Part shown: piece after piece, positions 33,755 to 43,483 of the stretch
Layout: the number at the start of each line of letters is the position of its first letter
Numbering within the stretch: position 1 is the stretch's first letter
DNA from: Alphaproteobacteria bacterium
GTDB lineage: Bacteria > Pseudomonadota > Alphaproteobacteria > Micavibrionales > Micavibrionaceae
Assembly: GCA_013215815.1 (NCBI GenBank)
Contig: JABSQP010000006.1
Span: 62,001-126,000, forward strand
Reading direction: 5' to 3'
DNA: 64,000 bases
Program-made: the position numbers and the translations under genes
Notes under the pieces: model-generated
The model's database searches: none
Told to the model about the DNA's origin: nothing
The model's input: the letters and a program-made list of their open reading frames with translations, nothing else

Positions 33755-33927
33755 AAATACCTGCCCTAATTATTCAATATTATTAGTCCCCTAACCCCTT
33801 TATTATGCTCGCAAAAGATTGACGAATTACTAACAAAAGGGCACAAATTACAAAAAAATGCTTATGTAACTAATTTTGAAGGATTTCAGGGGCTTTTGTC
33901 AAAAAAACACCGGCTGTTGATAAAGAT

Positions 33928-35430
33928 ATGAAGAAAAATTTTCCTAACCTATTGAAAAAAATGGAAAAATCTTGCGTTTTGCTAGTTGGCGACGTGATTT
34001 TAGATACTTTTGTCTATGGACAGGTTTCTCGCATATCACCAGAAGGCCCAGTGCCCGTTTTAGCCGCTAATCGTGAACATCAAATGCTAGGCGGCGCGGG
34101 TAATGTTTTCGCAAATTTAAGAGATCTTGGTGTTACAACAAATGTCATTGGTTTGATTGGCGCAGATGATGCCGGAAAACAAATACAAAATAAAATGGTT
34201 GAGGCAGATGGTAGTAAAGATGGTCTTATAGAAGATCAAGATCGCCCAACAATTCAGAAAACGCGTTATCAAGCACGTAGCCAGCAACTTTTACGAGTCG
34301 ACTATGAGAAAAATATTCCTTTAACCAAAGGGCTTGAGGGAAAGCTGAAAGACGCGATTAAAGAGGCATTACCAAAAGCTAATTGTGTCGTGTTGTCAGA
34401 CTACGGTAAAGGCGTACTGAGCGATGAAATTATTTCATTCACGATAGGTTTGGCAAAGAAAAATAAAGTGCCGGTAATCGTTGATCCGAAGGGCAAAGAT
34501 TATCGTAAGTACAAAGGTGCCTCTTTGGTGACACCAAATAGAAATGAGTTGTCAGAAGCGACAGACGGAATGGCAACGAAAACAAATGATGATGTGTACG
34601 ACGCAGTCCAACATTTGATCAAGACAAGTGGCATCGATGGTGTTCTAGCAACACGCTCTGAAGATGGTATGACGTTAATTGAGAATAAAAAAGCTGATCC
34701 TTATCATCTCGCAACAAAAGCACTTGAAGTTTACGATGTGTCTGGTGCGGGGGATACTGTGGTGGCGACTGTCGCCGCGACGCTTGCGGCACAAGGTTCA
34801 ATGCAGGATGCGGCTTACCTTGCCAATATTGCTGGCGGTCTTGTCGTCGCGAAAATCGGTACGGCAACCGTACAACCACGTGAGCTATTACAGGCTATAG
34901 AAGAGTTCGAACAAGAAGATACATCACAAAGCAGAAATAATTTTCTTGCCCATATTCTTGAATGGAGTGACGCACAAAAGAAAATCCAAAGCTGGCAAGA
35001 TGATGGGTTCAAGGTTGGTTTTACAAATGGGTGTTTCGATATTTTGCATTATGGCCATGTCAATTACCTAAATCAGGCGCGTGGTGAATGTGATCGTCTT
35101 GTTGTCGGATTAAATCACGATCAGTCTGTTAAGATATTGAAGGGTGAAGAGCGACCAATCAACGATCAGATGGCGCGCGCGACTGTTCTTGGCGCTCTTG
35201 GGTGTGTTGATATGGTGGTTTTTTTCGGCGCAGAAAAAGCAGGCGAGGATAATACGCCTTGTGAAGTTGTCGGGTATTTAAAGCCGGATCTTTTGATGAA
35301 AGGCGGGGATTATAAGGTCGACGATTTACCTGAAGCCCAGGTTGCTTTCTCATACGGCGGAGATGCCAAGATCATGCCGTTATATGAAGGGTATTCAACC
35401 ACAGGTACAATTGAGAAGATGAGAAAATAA
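33928..35430 (+). CDS. hldE: Bifunctional heptose 7-phosphate kinase / heptose 1-phosphate adenylyltransferase
   Basis: HldE phosphorylates D-glycero-D-manno-heptose-7-P and later adenylylates heptose-1-P for the LPS inner core. The 500-aa protein has an N-terminal PfkB/ribokinase domain (GGAGNVFANL near 53-62, DVSGAGDTVVATVA near 269-282 with the catalytic Asp) and a C-terminal nucleotidyltransferase (GFTNGCFDILHYGHVNYL from about 364, the HxGH-type site). The fused layout equals E. coli RfaE/HldE. Its presence implies heptose-containing LPS. The ATG is preceded by the weak GATAAAGAT region, so start confidence is moderate. Confidence 0.95.
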   Translation: MKKNFPNLLKKMEKSCVLLVGDVILDTFVYGQVSRISPEGPVPVLAANREHQMLGGAGNVFANLRDLGVTTNVIGLIGADDAGKQIQNKMVEADGSKDGLIEDQDRPTIQKTRYQARSQQLLRVDYEKNIPLTKGLEGKLKDAIKEALPKANCVVLSDYGKGVLSDEIISFTIGLAKKNKVPVIVDPKGKDYRKYKGASLVTPNRNELSEATDGMATKTNDDVYDAVQHLIKTSGIDGVLATRSEDGMTLIENKKADPYHLATKALEVYDVSGAGDTVVATVAATLAAQGSMQDAAYLANIAGGLVVAKIGTATVQPRELLQAIEEFEQEDTSQSRNNFLAHILEWSDAQKKIQSWQDDGFKVGFTNGCFDILHYGHVNYLNQARGECDRLVVGLNHDQSVKILKGEERPINDQMARATVLGALGCVDMVVFFGAEKAGEDNTPCEVVGYLKPDLLMKGGDYKVDDLPEAQVAFSYGGDAKIMPLYEGYSTTGTIEKMRK

Positions 35431-35511
35431 AGCTTATACGCGTTTTACCCTATTCATCTTTTTATAAGGCTGATAACATTGCGCTAGGATTTACGAAAAG
35501 GGTTTGTTTCG

Positions 35512-36504
35512 ATGTTAAAATCAAAAATTGTTCTTCTCTCTGGCGCGGCATTTATTACATTAGGCGTATCGGCTTGTTCTATCCCGCACGGATTGCCAAC
35601 TGGTTACACCCATCACGGAAAAGTATATAAATCAGCAACGCCTCCATCATCACCGCGTGTAACAGATGCACAGCGTGCACATATGGGCGCGGCACAAGCA
35701 GAACAATTCAGAACGGCAACATATGATATATTAACGCGCCTTACATCACGTGCGGGCGTGCCGCCAAAGCCTGTTTATGTTGAAGCGGCAAGTCCAATGA
35801 CACCGTTCTATGCGAATATTGATAATGACCTTCGTGAAGCGCTCCGCTCTCAAAGCTACCGTCTATCCGATACAGCGGATGGTGCATATATCATTAAATA
35901 TAATGCTGAACTTCTTCCGGGATATCGTTCATACGACCTTGAAAAGGCCGAAACAGGCGCGCCAAATATTAAGCTAACAATGGATGTGCTGACGAATGTA
36001 CAGGGCACGTTAAAAATGCTGACACAAGAGGAAGGGCATTATTATATTGAGGGTGCAGAAGGACTTCTGATCCCTGTGCCATATCAAAAATATCAGCCTG
36101 TCGAGCATGAGACACGTTCACATTATGAGGCAGGCATGGAAGTGCCGCGTACAGGGAATGTTCATCATTCTGATGAGCAACTCAGAACAATTCAGCCAGT
36201 AATGGATAAAACAGAGGCGCCTGTGGTTGATATTATCGAAGCGCCAAGTGCTTCTTATGTTGAACCGGCTGAGCCAATGCCAATGGAACCTGTGAGGGTC
36301 AGTGAGCCGATGCTGCCTACGGAGCCTATGGAATATGTTGTGACAGAGCCAAGTGCTCCTGATCAGGCGCCTGCCGTTCAAATCTTTGATCTTACAACAT
36401 CAGAGCCTGTTGGATCATATGATTATTCAGCGTCTATGAATGATATGACGGACGGTGCTCCTGTACGCCGTGGCCTACGTGTATCAAAGCAGGTTGAATA
36501 TTAA
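35512..36504 (+). CDS. Lipoprotein with Pro/Glu-rich C-terminal half
   Basis: The 330-aa precursor has a lipobox VSAC, so Cys22 would be lipidated. Residues 50-190 look folded (RTATYDILTRLTSRAGVPPKPVYVE; LREALRSQSYRLSDTADGAYIIKY), reminiscent of periplasmic lipoproteins handling envelope assembly, but no family is certain. From about 200 the chain becomes low-complexity, with repeated EPMPMEP-type segments and a final basic RRGLRVSKQVEY. It converges with the pilin-like gene with seven bases between the stops. No function can be assigned. Confidence 0.7.
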   Translation: MLKSKIVLLSGAAFITLGVSACSIPHGLPTGYTHHGKVYKSATPPSSPRVTDAQRAHMGAAQAEQFRTATYDILTRLTSRAGVPPKPVYVEAASPMTPFYANIDNDLREALRSQSYRLSDTADGAYIIKYNAELLPGYRSYDLEKAETGAPNIKLTMDVLTNVQGTLKMLTQEEGHYYIEGAEGLLIPVPYQKYQPVEHETRSHYEAGMEVPRTGNVHHSDEQLRTIQPVMDKTEAPVVDIIEAPSASYVEPAEPMPMEPVRVSEPMLPTEPMEYVVTEPSAPDQAPAVQIFDLTTSEPVGSYDYSASMNDMTDGAPVRRGLRVSKQVEY

Positions 36505-36511
36505 GAGAAGT

Positions 36512-37231
36512 CTATCGCGCTAATAAAATGCGATAATAATGGTAGGTTGCCGCTGGAGGGTTTGCCTGTCCTTCAAAGCAGCCCTCTCTTTTTCCTTCTA
36601 ATAATTTGCTTTCGCCGCAGCCCGTACCATCTAACAATTGATTTATGTACGTAAAGTTACCGGTGAAAGGGGTTATGATATCCGTATTTCCGCAATCCAT
36701 TGGAGGGGCGGTCCCAGAATCAGTAATGTCATTTTTCTGGTTGATTAAATTGCAGAATTCTAGAGAAACGTATGGTAGAAACGCGATCATTTCTGTTGTC
36801 GTGGCATCCCCCCCGGCGCTTGATCCGTTCCCGTTAATCATATTATTTGCATTAAAAACCCAATCTTCATTTTGAGTTTGAATATCGCTATCGTTGTCTC
36901 GGAATGTAACGCCGCCACCTTCGCGGGCAAAAACCTGACGTCCCGGATCATCGGTAATATCGCCATAAATGCTGGAATGGTTTGGGTGAGCAAAACGAAT
37001 ATCACTTTCGCTATATCCATTGCGAAGAACATAAGAGATCGCGCGCTCTAACTCATTGCCGTACTGCTGTACTTCAGCGACTTTTATTTCGAGTGTTTCC
37101 CGATCAATATTTGATCCGGGTGTGCTAGACCCTTTCACCATTACGACCAATATACCGAGCAGGAAAATTGCGCCCAGAATATAAATGAGCATGTTTCCCG
37201 ACTGTGTGTTGGTGTGCTGCGTTTTCATCAC
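36512..37231 (-). CDS. Pilin-like single-pass membrane protein A
   Basis: This 239-aa protein has a short polar N-terminus (TQHTNTQSGNM) followed by one long hydrophobic helix (about 14-33), then a helix (EIKVAEVQQYGNELERAISYVLRNGYS) and a Cys-containing globular part. This layout resembles type IV pilins or pseudopilins, but the usual GFxxxE prepilin motif is replaced by QSGNMLIYILG. A second protein at 41.7-42.6 kb shares the same start (QNGNVLVLIF) and the GCSNSEISYETP/GYSESDIRFAHP motif, defining a family. It lies eight bases past the DacA-type start side and may be co-regulated. Assembly partners are absent in the window. Confidence 0.65.
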   Translation of the reverse strand: MMKTQHTNTQSGNMLIYILGAIFLLGILVVMVKGSSTPGSNIDRETLEIKVAEVQQYGNELERAISYVLRNGYSESDIRFAHPNHSSIYGDITDDPGRQVFAREGGGVTFRDNDSDIQTQNEDWVFNANNMINGNGSSAGGDATTTEMIAFLPYVSLEFCNLINQKNDITDSGTAPPMDCGNTDIITPFTGNFTYINQLLDGTGCGESKLLEGKREGCFEGQANPPAATYHYYRILLAR

Positions 37232-37238
37232 GCTTTCC

Positions 37239-38735
37239 TTAGCGTACTGGTGCGATTGTCATACAGTTTTGGAAGTAACGACAAGCTTGAACGGCTTGTT
37301 GCTCACTCATGCCGCTGAGGCGTGCACGGAAGACAACGCCTTCTGCTGTGCGGAGAGGTACAGCGAGAGGCTTCACTTGCGCGGCAATATCAGCTGGCAG
37401 CGCCGCTTTTGCCTTGTATAGCTTTTGATCAGTCGCTAGACGGCTACCATAGGCGCCGATTTGGATGGCCCATTCACCAGCGCCATGATGATTTGGATGA
37501 TATACGGCTTTGGTCGGCGTGCCTGCTTCTGGTGCGATGCGGCTAATGCCTTGCATCATATCTTGTGATACAGGAGCTTCTGCTTCGTAGTCTCCTTTGT
37601 GAACAGAGACAGCAATAAGCCCCGTTTCCAATCTTTTTGTTACAGCAGGGTCAAAGTCACCAACGCCTATGCGTTTTTGAAATTCTGCACTTTCCAAGGC
37701 TTCCGATAATGCTGTGTAATTCGGATGTAAGTTCTCTTTAGGATCCACAGGGGCATTTGCGATTGCTTTACGGCCTGTTTCCAGTGATGCAAAAGATGTA
37801 AAGCCTTGTGGGTTTTGAACAAATGTTTTGGGCGCGGCACTTGCAACTGTTGTTGCTGAGCCAGGCTTACGATTTGGTTTTGGCGGGGCCTTATCAATCG
37901 ATGCCATGCGTACGCGTTTTGCTTTTGAAAATCCTTTATCAAGGATGGATGCCATGTGAGAGTTACGTGTTTTTGATGTACGGCCACCAAAAACAACGCC
38001 GATAAGGCGGCGGCCATCTTTTTTTGCTGATGCAATCAAATTAAAGCCAGAGGCATTGATGTAACCTGTTTTAAATCCATCCATACCTGAATAGCTGCTC
38101 ATAAGGCGGTTGTGGTTTCTGTACGTCTTACCGCGGTATGTGAAGCTGCGTGTTGAAAAGTAACGGTAGTACTTCGGATAGCGGCGAACAATGTAGCGTG
38201 CCATTTTGGCCATGTCGCGTGCTGTTGAAACTTGGTACTTGTGGTGAAGACCGGATGCATTCATGAAATTTGTTGATTGCATGCCAATGCCTTTAGCGCG
38301 CCCAGTCATATATTGGGCAAAACGTGCTTCGCTACCGCCAAGATGTTCGGCAAGGGCAACAGCAATATCGTTGGCTGATTTCGTGACAAGTGAGTAAATT
38401 GCATCCTCGACGCGGATACTTGATCCCGCAGGTAGTCCGAGCTTACTTGGAACCATGCTGGCAGCATGACGGGAAATACGTACACGATCACGCAAGCGTA
38501 TGTCACCGCGCTCTAGAGCGTCAAAAGTTAGTAGAAGTGTCATCACTTTGGTAAGTGACGCTGGATGGAGCCGTTTATCAGCATAACGCTGTGATAGTGT
38601 CATGCCTGTTTCTGCATCAATCACGATAGAGGCGTATTTTTGGTTGCCTTTAGCGTGAGCGGAAGGGGCGCTTATTGCTAACGCTATGATAATAAACAGA
38701 AAATAAGACAGTAGTCTCAAAACAGCTTCTCCCAA
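37239..38735 (-). CDS. D-alanyl-D-alanine carboxypeptidase (S11, DacA-like) with C-terminal SPOR domain
   Basis: This 498-aa periplasmic penicillin-binding protein trims the terminal D-Ala of peptidoglycan stem peptides. A signal peptide covers residues about 8-28 (ending SAHAKG). The three active-site motifs are SLTK (S60, K63), SAN (119-121) and KTG (221-223). After a basic linker, residues about 420-498 form a SPOR domain (WAIQIGAYGSRLATDQKLYKA), which binds denuded glycan strands and usually targets proteins to the division septum. It is divergent from clpS across a 307-base gap. The pilin-like gene follows eight bases later on the same strand. Confidence 0.93.
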   Translation of the reverse strand: MGEAVLRLLSYFLFIIIALAISAPSAHAKGNQKYASIVIDAETGMTLSQRYADKRLHPASLTKVMTLLLTFDALERGDIRLRDRVRISRHAASMVPSKLGLPAGSSIRVEDAIYSLVTKSANDIAVALAEHLGGSEARFAQYMTGRAKGIGMQSTNFMNASGLHHKYQVSTARDMAKMARYIVRRYPKYYRYFSTRSFTYRGKTYRNHNRLMSSYSGMDGFKTGYINASGFNLIASAKKDGRRLIGVVFGGRTSKTRNSHMASILDKGFSKAKRVRMASIDKAPPKPNRKPGSATTVASAAPKTFVQNPQGFTSFASLETGRKAIANAPVDPKENLHPNYTALSEALESAEFQKRIGVGDFDPAVTKRLETGLIAVSVHKGDYEAEAPVSQDMMQGISRIAPEAGTPTKAVYHPNHHGAGEWAIQIGAYGSRLATDQKLYKAKAALPADIAAQVKPLAVPLRTAEGVVFRARLSGMSEQQAVQACRYFQNCMTIAPVR

Positions 38736-39042
38736 ATCCCTTAAATCACGTGTTTTTAAAGCTTTTAAAGTATCAGAGAATGCTTACGCCAGACAAATTA
38801 TTCTGTTGTAAACCTTACTTATTATATCTTAATTTTTATTTAAAAGCGCTTAACCGATGTGATCTATGACGTAAACTCCTGAAATACAGTGTAAATTGAT
38901 TTGGAAAAGCTGTCCAGTATTCAGATATTTCTCATTATTTTCGGAAAACGTCCGTTTCTTTCGCATTTTTACAGTTAAAAACCCTCCCAAAATTGTGTAC
39001 AACAGTTCTATGAAAGATCTTCTCTTTTTCCAAAATATATCG
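38736..39042. other. Divergent intergenic region dacA-like gene / clpS
   Basis: These 307 bases hold no supported gene. An in-frame extension of clpS reads back to 38896 but is Phe-rich and not protein-like. The region is AT-rich and contains one TTAA-N7-TTAA site (38829-38843) and a TTAACC half-site at about 38850. Confidence 0.6.
38829..38843. promoter_or_regulatory. Candidate CtrA box (TTAA-N7-TTAA)
   Basis: TTAA (38829-38832), seven bases, TTAA (38840-38843) fits the alphaproteobacterial CtrA consensus, with a half-site TTAACC at 38850. It lies about 95 bases upstream of the SPOR-carboxypeptidase gene. One such match is expected by chance in this much AT-rich intergenic DNA. Confidence 0.25.
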
Positions 39043-39405
39043 ATGAATGATGATGAAACGCCTCAGGAGCCTACTACTCCAGATGATGGCGATAGCGGTG
39101 AGCAGGAAGAGCACCAAACGGGGCTTTTGCTTAAACCCAAACCAAAGACGAAAAAGCCGTCTATGTATAAGGTTTTGCTCTTAAATGATGATTATACGCC
39201 GATGGAGTTCGTTGTTCATATTTTAGAAAGGTTTTTCAGTAAGAATAAGCAGGAGGCAACAGATATCATGTTGCACGTTCACCGTCGCGGTGTCGGCATC
39301 TGCGGCATTTTCACATACGAAGTAGCGGAAACGAAAGTTGCGCAAGTAATGGATTTCGCTCGATCTAATGAGCAACCGCTGCAATGTACCATGGAGAAGG
39401 AATAA
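39043..39405 (+). CDS. clpS: ATP-dependent Clp protease adaptor ClpS
   Basis: ClpS delivers N-degron substrates to ClpA. From ATG 39043 it has 120 aa: an acidic, flexible N-terminal extension ([22 protein letters not shown]) and the folded domain starting [25 protein letters not shown], whose N, D, D residues and the MLHVHRRG His line the N-end pocket. An ATG at 39010 would add 11 residues. Neither start has a clear ribosome site. clpA begins three bases after the stop. The aat gene, 5.5 kb away, makes the N-terminal Leu/Phe degrons it reads. Confidence 0.94.
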   Translation: MNDDETPQEPTTPDDGDSGEQEEHQTGLLLKPKPKTKKPSMYKVLLLNDDYTPMEFVVHILERFFSKNKQEATDIMLHVHRRGVGICGIFTYEVAETKVAQVMDFARSNEQPLQCTMEKE

Positions 39406-39408
39406 GTC

Positions 39409-41721
39409 ATGCTCTCACGTAATTTAGAACAAACCTTGCACCGTGCATTATCTATCGCTAATGAGCGTCAGCATGAATATGCAACGTTAGAGCACCTTCT
39501 TCTTGCGCTGACAGAAGATCAGGATGCAATGGCGGTATTACGTTCTTGCGGTATTGCATTGCCAGATATTAAAGAGCAGCTTGAACATTACCTCGATCAT
39601 GAGCTGTCTTATCTTAAACAAACAGAAGCGCCAGAAGAGGCCAAGCCAACAACGGCGTTTCAACGCGTTCTTCAGCGTGCAGCTATTCATGTGCAAAGCT
39701 CTGGCCGCGAAGAAGTTACAGGCGCTAATGTGCTTGTTGCTTTGTTTTCTGAGCGTGAAAGCCATGCCGTTTATTTCTTACAAGAACAAGATATGACACG
39801 CTTTGATGCCGTGAATTATATTTCACACGGTATTGCAAAAGTGCCGGGTCAAGATGGTGATGTATCAACGCCGCGCGGCGCTGAAGAGGGCGAAGAGTCT
39901 GGCGAAACAAAAACAGGTCGTGAGGCGCTAGATAGTTATTGCAAAAACTTAAATGAAAAAGCGCAAGCTGGTAAAATTGATAAGTTGGTTGGGCGTGATA
40001 AGGAAGTATCACGAACCATTCAAATTCTATGCCGCCGTTCCAAAAATAATCCGCTTTACGTTGGTGATCCAGGTGTTGGTAAAACAGCTATAGCGGAAGG
40101 TTTAGCAAAACGTATTGTTGAGGGCGAAGTGCCGGATGTTTTGAAGGGTACAACAATCTATTCGTTAGACATGGGCGCGCTTCTAGCCGGTACACGCTAC
40201 CGTGGCGATTTTGAAGAGCGTTTAAAAGCTGTTCTTAAAGAGCTCGAGAATATGGATGACGTGGTGCTCTTTATTGATGAAATTCACACGATCATTGGCG
40301 CTGGTGCGACATCAGGTGGCGCTATGGATGCGTCAAATCTATTGAAACCATCATTGGCAAATGGGGCGCTTCGTTGCATTGGTTCCACAACTTACAAAGA
40401 ATATCGTAATCACTTTGAAAAAGATCGTGCGCTTGTGCGTCGTTTCCAAAAAATTGATGTCGTTGAGCCAACTATTGATGAAGCCATTGAGATTCTAAAG
40501 GGTCTTAAAACCTATTATCAAGATCATCATAAAATTGAATATACTGATGAAGCGATTAAAGGGGCAGTAGAGCTATCAGCTAAATACATTGGTGATCGTA
40601 AGCTTCCAGATAAAGCAATTGATATCATTGATGAGGTCGGTGCTGCCCAGATGTTGGTAGAAGAAAAGGATCGCAAGAAGGTAATCGATCTTCCTGAAAT
40701 TGAAGATGTTGTTGCAGCAATTGCACGTATTCCAACAAAGTCACTGACAAAAGATGATAAGAGTGCGCTTAAGAACTTAGAGCGTGATTTAAAGACTCTT
40801 GTGTTTGATCAAGATCCGGCCATTGATACGTTATGTGATGCTATTAAATTATCGCGCGCTGGCCTGCGTGATCCGGACAAGCCTATTGGTTGCTATCTTT
40901 TTTCTGGACCGACGGGTGTTGGTAAGACGGAGGTTGCGCGCCAGCTCTCAAAAACAATGGGTGTTGATTTAGCGCGTTTTGACATGTCTGAATATATGGA
41001 GCGCCATGCCGTTTCCCGTTTGATTGGCTCACCGCCGGGTTATGTTGGTTATGAGCAGGGTGGTCTTTTAACTGATAAGGTCGATCAGACACCGCACTGT
41101 GTCCTTCTTCTTGATGAAATTGAAAAGGCGCATCCTGATATTTATAACCTTTTGTTGCAGGTGATGGATTACGGGAAGCTAACAGATAATAATGGTAAAA
41201 CAATTGATTTCCGCAACGTGATTTTGATCATGACAACCAATGCAGGCGCGGCAGAAATGGCGCGGCCGCCAGTTGGCTTTAATCGTGAGATCCGTGTCGA
41301 TGAAGATAATGAAGCGATTAGCCGCATGTTTACGCCAGAGTTTAGAAATCGCCTTGATGCAGTTGTTCCGTTCCAATCATTGAAACAAGAAACGGTTGCT
41401 AAGGTCGTTGATAAATTTGTCGCACAGCTTGAAGCACAATTAACGGAAAAAAATGTTTCTATACTTCTAAATGATGCAGCGCGTACGTATCTTGCTGAAC
41501 AAGGTTATGATCCGGCGATGGGCGCCCGTCCTTTAGGGCGGGTTATTCAAGAGCAGATTAAGAAGCCTTTGGCCGAAGAGCTTCTCTTTGGGAAACTTGT
41601 TGATGGCGGCGTTGTGAATATTGGTTTCAAAGATGGAGAATTAGTTTTTGACATTGAATCTGACCACAAGCCAGAAGAGCCGAAGAAAAAGCCGAAGAGT
41701 AAAAAAGAAACGGTGAAATAG
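39409..41721 (+). CDS. clpA: ATP-dependent Clp protease ATP-binding subunit ClpA
   Basis: This 770-aa Hsp100 unfoldase partners ClpP. It shows the N-terminal repeat domain (residues 1-145; [14 protein letters not shown]), the first AAA+ module (Walker A GDPGVGKT 219-226, then [13 protein letters not shown]), and the second (Walker A GPTGVGKT near 500, [26 protein letters not shown]). No middle coiled-coil is present, which separates it from ClpB. The C-terminus is Lys-rich ([12 protein letters not shown]). It follows clpS by three bases and converges on the pilin-like gene B with a four-base gap. Confidence 0.96.
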   Translation: MLSRNLEQTLHRALSIANERQHEYATLEHLLLALTEDQDAMAVLRSCGIALPDIKEQLEHYLDHELSYLKQTEAPEEAKPTTAFQRVLQRAAIHVQSSGREEVTGANVLVALFSERESHAVYFLQEQDMTRFDAVNYISHGIAKVPGQDGDVSTPRGAEEGEESGETKTGREALDSYCKNLNEKAQAGKIDKLVGRDKEVSRTIQILCRRSKNNPLYVGDPGVGKTAIAEGLAKRIVEGEVPDVLKGTTIYSLDMGALLAGTRYRGDFEERLKAVLKELENMDDVVLFIDEIHTIIGAGATSGGAMDASNLLKPSLANGALRCIGSTTYKEYRNHFEKDRALVRRFQKIDVVEPTIDEAIEILKGLKTYYQDHHKIEYTDEAIKGAVELSAKYIGDRKLPDKAIDIIDEVGAAQMLVEEKDRKKVIDLPEIEDVVAAIARIPTKSLTKDDKSALKNLERDLKTLVFDQDPAIDTLCDAIKLSRAGLRDPDKPIGCYLFSGPTGVGKTEVARQLSKTMGVDLARFDMSEYMERHAVSRLIGSPPGYVGYEQGGLLTDKVDQTPHCVLLLDEIEKAHPDIYNLLLQVMDYGKLTDNNGKTIDFRNVILIMTTNAGAAEMARPPVGFNREIRVDEDNEAISRMFTPEFRNRLDAVVPFQSLKQETVAKVVDKFVAQLEAQLTEKNVSILLNDAARTYLAEQGYDPAMGARPLGRVIQEQIKKPLAEELLFGKLVDGGVVNIGFKDGELVFDIESDHKPEEPKKKPKSKKETVK

Positions 41722-41725
41722 TTTA

Positions 41726-42556
41726 TTAATCTCTTCTAAAACAGCGGACATTATAGCTGTTTGTCTTGGGGCCATGTGGTGTTGCTCCGTTATCAAATCT
41801 TTTCATTCTGGCTCTCGTTGGGTCACCGCTAAATTCATTTGATCCCCATAATCTATTTGGCCAAGTAATTGCTGCAAAAACACCTACAGCGCGGTTGTCA
41901 TACAGGACTTGTAATTCACTAGATCCTGGCATATACCACTTTCCTCCTAAGGCAATACACAAGGCAACTGCTGGGTATGTTGTATCAACTAGAGGTGTTA
42001 GGATGCTTGTATTAGTCAACCCATCACTGGCATCGGTTGCCCCTGTTGTTGTGTTGGCAACACTCCATTGATGTGCCCCGCTGATTTGAGAAACAGGTGT
42101 ATACATTCGGTTACCTCCGTGTTCTCCAACATAGGCAAGATCATCGCAATATTCACCTATCTCTAAATTTGTTATTGGATCACCATCGGAACAAAAAGTT
42201 TGATCAAGATCTTTAAACTCAACCTGCCCTCCGGTTAATCTGTATATGTGACAGGATTCGTCACTTGGTGCATTTGCATTTACGTTATCACCTGATGGTG
42301 TTTCATAAGAGATCTCCGAATTGCTGCACCCTCTTAATTTTAAGCGCTTTGCAGCTTGCTTGACGTTATTTAGGTATTCGTTCAATTCATATGATAGGGC
42401 TTTCTGTCTTTCTTCTGTGAGTAAAGACGTACTTGTTCGAGATGAGCCTGTAAAAGCATAAGAAAGAGCCGCAACCAGCCCTACAACAAGGAAAATGAGG
42501 ACAAGAACGTTTCCATTTTGAGTATTTTCACGTTTTTTTTGTATGTAAAAGCTCAT
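41726..42556 (-). CDS. Pilin-like protein B with Lcl_C (DUF1566)-like C-terminal domain
   Basis: This 276-aa protein opens with a polar leader (QKKRENTQNGN), one hydrophobic helix (about 17-36) and a following helix (LSYELNEYLNNVKQAAKRLKLRGCSNSEISYETP). That start closely parallels the protein at 36.5-37.2 kb. Its C-terminal part (GGKWYMPGSSELQVLYDNR ... LWGSNEF ... NVRCFRRD) resembles the Lcl/DUF1566 fold, often on surface and binding proteins. A surface fibre tip or minor pilin is a fair guess. It is divergent from the receiver-domain gene across 20 bases. Confidence 0.65.
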   Translation of the reverse strand: MSFYIQKKRENTQNGNVLVLIFLVVGLVAALSYAFTGSSRTSTSLLTEERQKALSYELNEYLNNVKQAAKRLKLRGCSNSEISYETPSGDNVNANAPSDESCHIYRLTGGQVEFKDLDQTFCSDGDPITNLEIGEYCDDLAYVGEHGGNRMYTPVSQISGAHQWSVANTTTGATDASDGLTNTSILTPLVDTTYPAVALCIALGGKWYMPGSSELQVLYDNRAVGVFAAITWPNRLWGSNEFSGDPTRARMKRFDNGATPHGPKTNSYNVRCFRRD

Positions 42557-42576
42557 CTTGATATAATAGCATAAAG

Positions 42577-42945
42577 ATGGTGAGTTCTAAGAAAACAATT
42601 TTGATAGTCGATGATAATGAGCCAACGCGTACATTGTTACGTGGAGTGTTGGAAAATGGCGGCTATGGCGTTATGGAGGCTGCAGATGGCGATGTTGCGG
42701 TCTCTTACGCGAAAGAAAGTAAGCCGGATGCGGCTATCATTGATCAGCATATGGAGCCGTATAACGGCTATAAAGTTGCTGATTTATTGCAATATGCTGA
42801 TGTGAAAATACCCATGGTTATGATCACCGCTCATGATGCCTCGGACTTACTTCTGCAGGCACAAAAGCACGGATTTACGAATGTTATGAAGAAGCCAATC
42901 GATGCTGATAAGCTTCTTTGGATTATTGGGCGTGAGTTACGCTAG
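42577..42945 (+). CDS. Stand-alone response-regulator receiver domain
   Basis: This 122-aa CheY-like protein has no output domain. The acidic pair D12/D13 (LIVDDNEP), phospho-acceptor D56 (AAIIDQHMEP), T84 (MVMITAH) and K106 (MKKPID) are all present, so it should be phosphorylatable. Without a DNA-binding or enzyme domain it must act by protein contact. The cognate histidine kinase is not in the window. It overlaps the convergent RidA-like gene by four bases and is divergent from the pilin-like gene B, which it might influence (inference). Confidence 0.88.
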   Translation: MVSSKKTILIVDDNEPTRTLLRGVLENGGYGVMEAADGDVAVSYAKESKPDAAIIDQHMEPYNGYKVADLLQYADVKIPMVMITAHDASDLLLQAQKHGFTNVMKKPIDADKLLWIIGRELR

Positions 42946-43409
42946 TTTTTAATTTCAAAAACAGCATCAATTTCAACTGCAAATCCTGCGGGGAGTGATG
43001 GGGCGCCGACGGCAAAGCGTGCGTGTTTCCCTTTTTCTTCTCCCAAAGCCTCAACCATTAGGTCTGAGGCACCGTTGATGACAAGTGATTGATCTTCAAA
43101 GTCCGGTCCACAATTCACAAAACCTCCAAGTTTTACGCAGCGTACAACACGGCTCCAATCACCTTCGACGCTATCACGAATTTGTGTAAGAATATTGAGC
43201 GCACATTGGCGCGCTGCTTCTTGCGCCGTATCCATATCTACATCAATGCCGACCTTGCCTTTGTATTCACGTGGCCCACCAATAGGAACCTGTCCGGCAA
43301 CAAAGACCATATTACCTGTTGTAACGTATGGGACATAATTGAATAAGGGTGGTGCCGACTCAGGAAGTCTCAAGCCTAGTTCATTTAATTTTGCATCAAC
43401 ATCGCTCAT
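42942..43409 (-). CDS. RidA (YjgF/YER057c) family protein
   Basis: This 155-aa protein is of the RidA superfamily; archetypal members hydrolyse reactive enamine/imine intermediates. The subtype (MSDVDAKLNELGLRLPESAPPLFNYVPYV) is the longer one common in alphaproteobacteria. The conserved Arg in HARFAVGAPSLPAGFAVEIDAV occupies the carboxylate-binding position. The activity of this subtype is less certain than for RidA itself. It converges on the receiver gene with a four-base overlap and is divergent from the NDUFA12 gene. Confidence 0.9.
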   Translation of the reverse strand: MSDVDAKLNELGLRLPESAPPLFNYVPYVTTGNMVFVAGQVPIGGPREYKGKVGIDVDMDTAQEAARQCALNILTQIRDSVEGDWSRVVRCVKLGGFVNCGPDFEDQSLVINGASDLMVEALGEEKGKHARFAVGAPSLPAGFAVEIDAVFEIKN

Positions 43410-43483
43410 TATCTTATCTCCTCTTGATTTCTAAGCCTTTTTACGCCATTTCTAGAGGGGCGAAAAGAATTTTAAGGATCGTT

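Noticed and set aside
38896-39042. N-terminal extension of clpS
   Set aside because: Phe- and Arg-rich, unlike any ClpS; the conserved domain and acidic extension start well inside, so ATG 39043 or 39010 is used.
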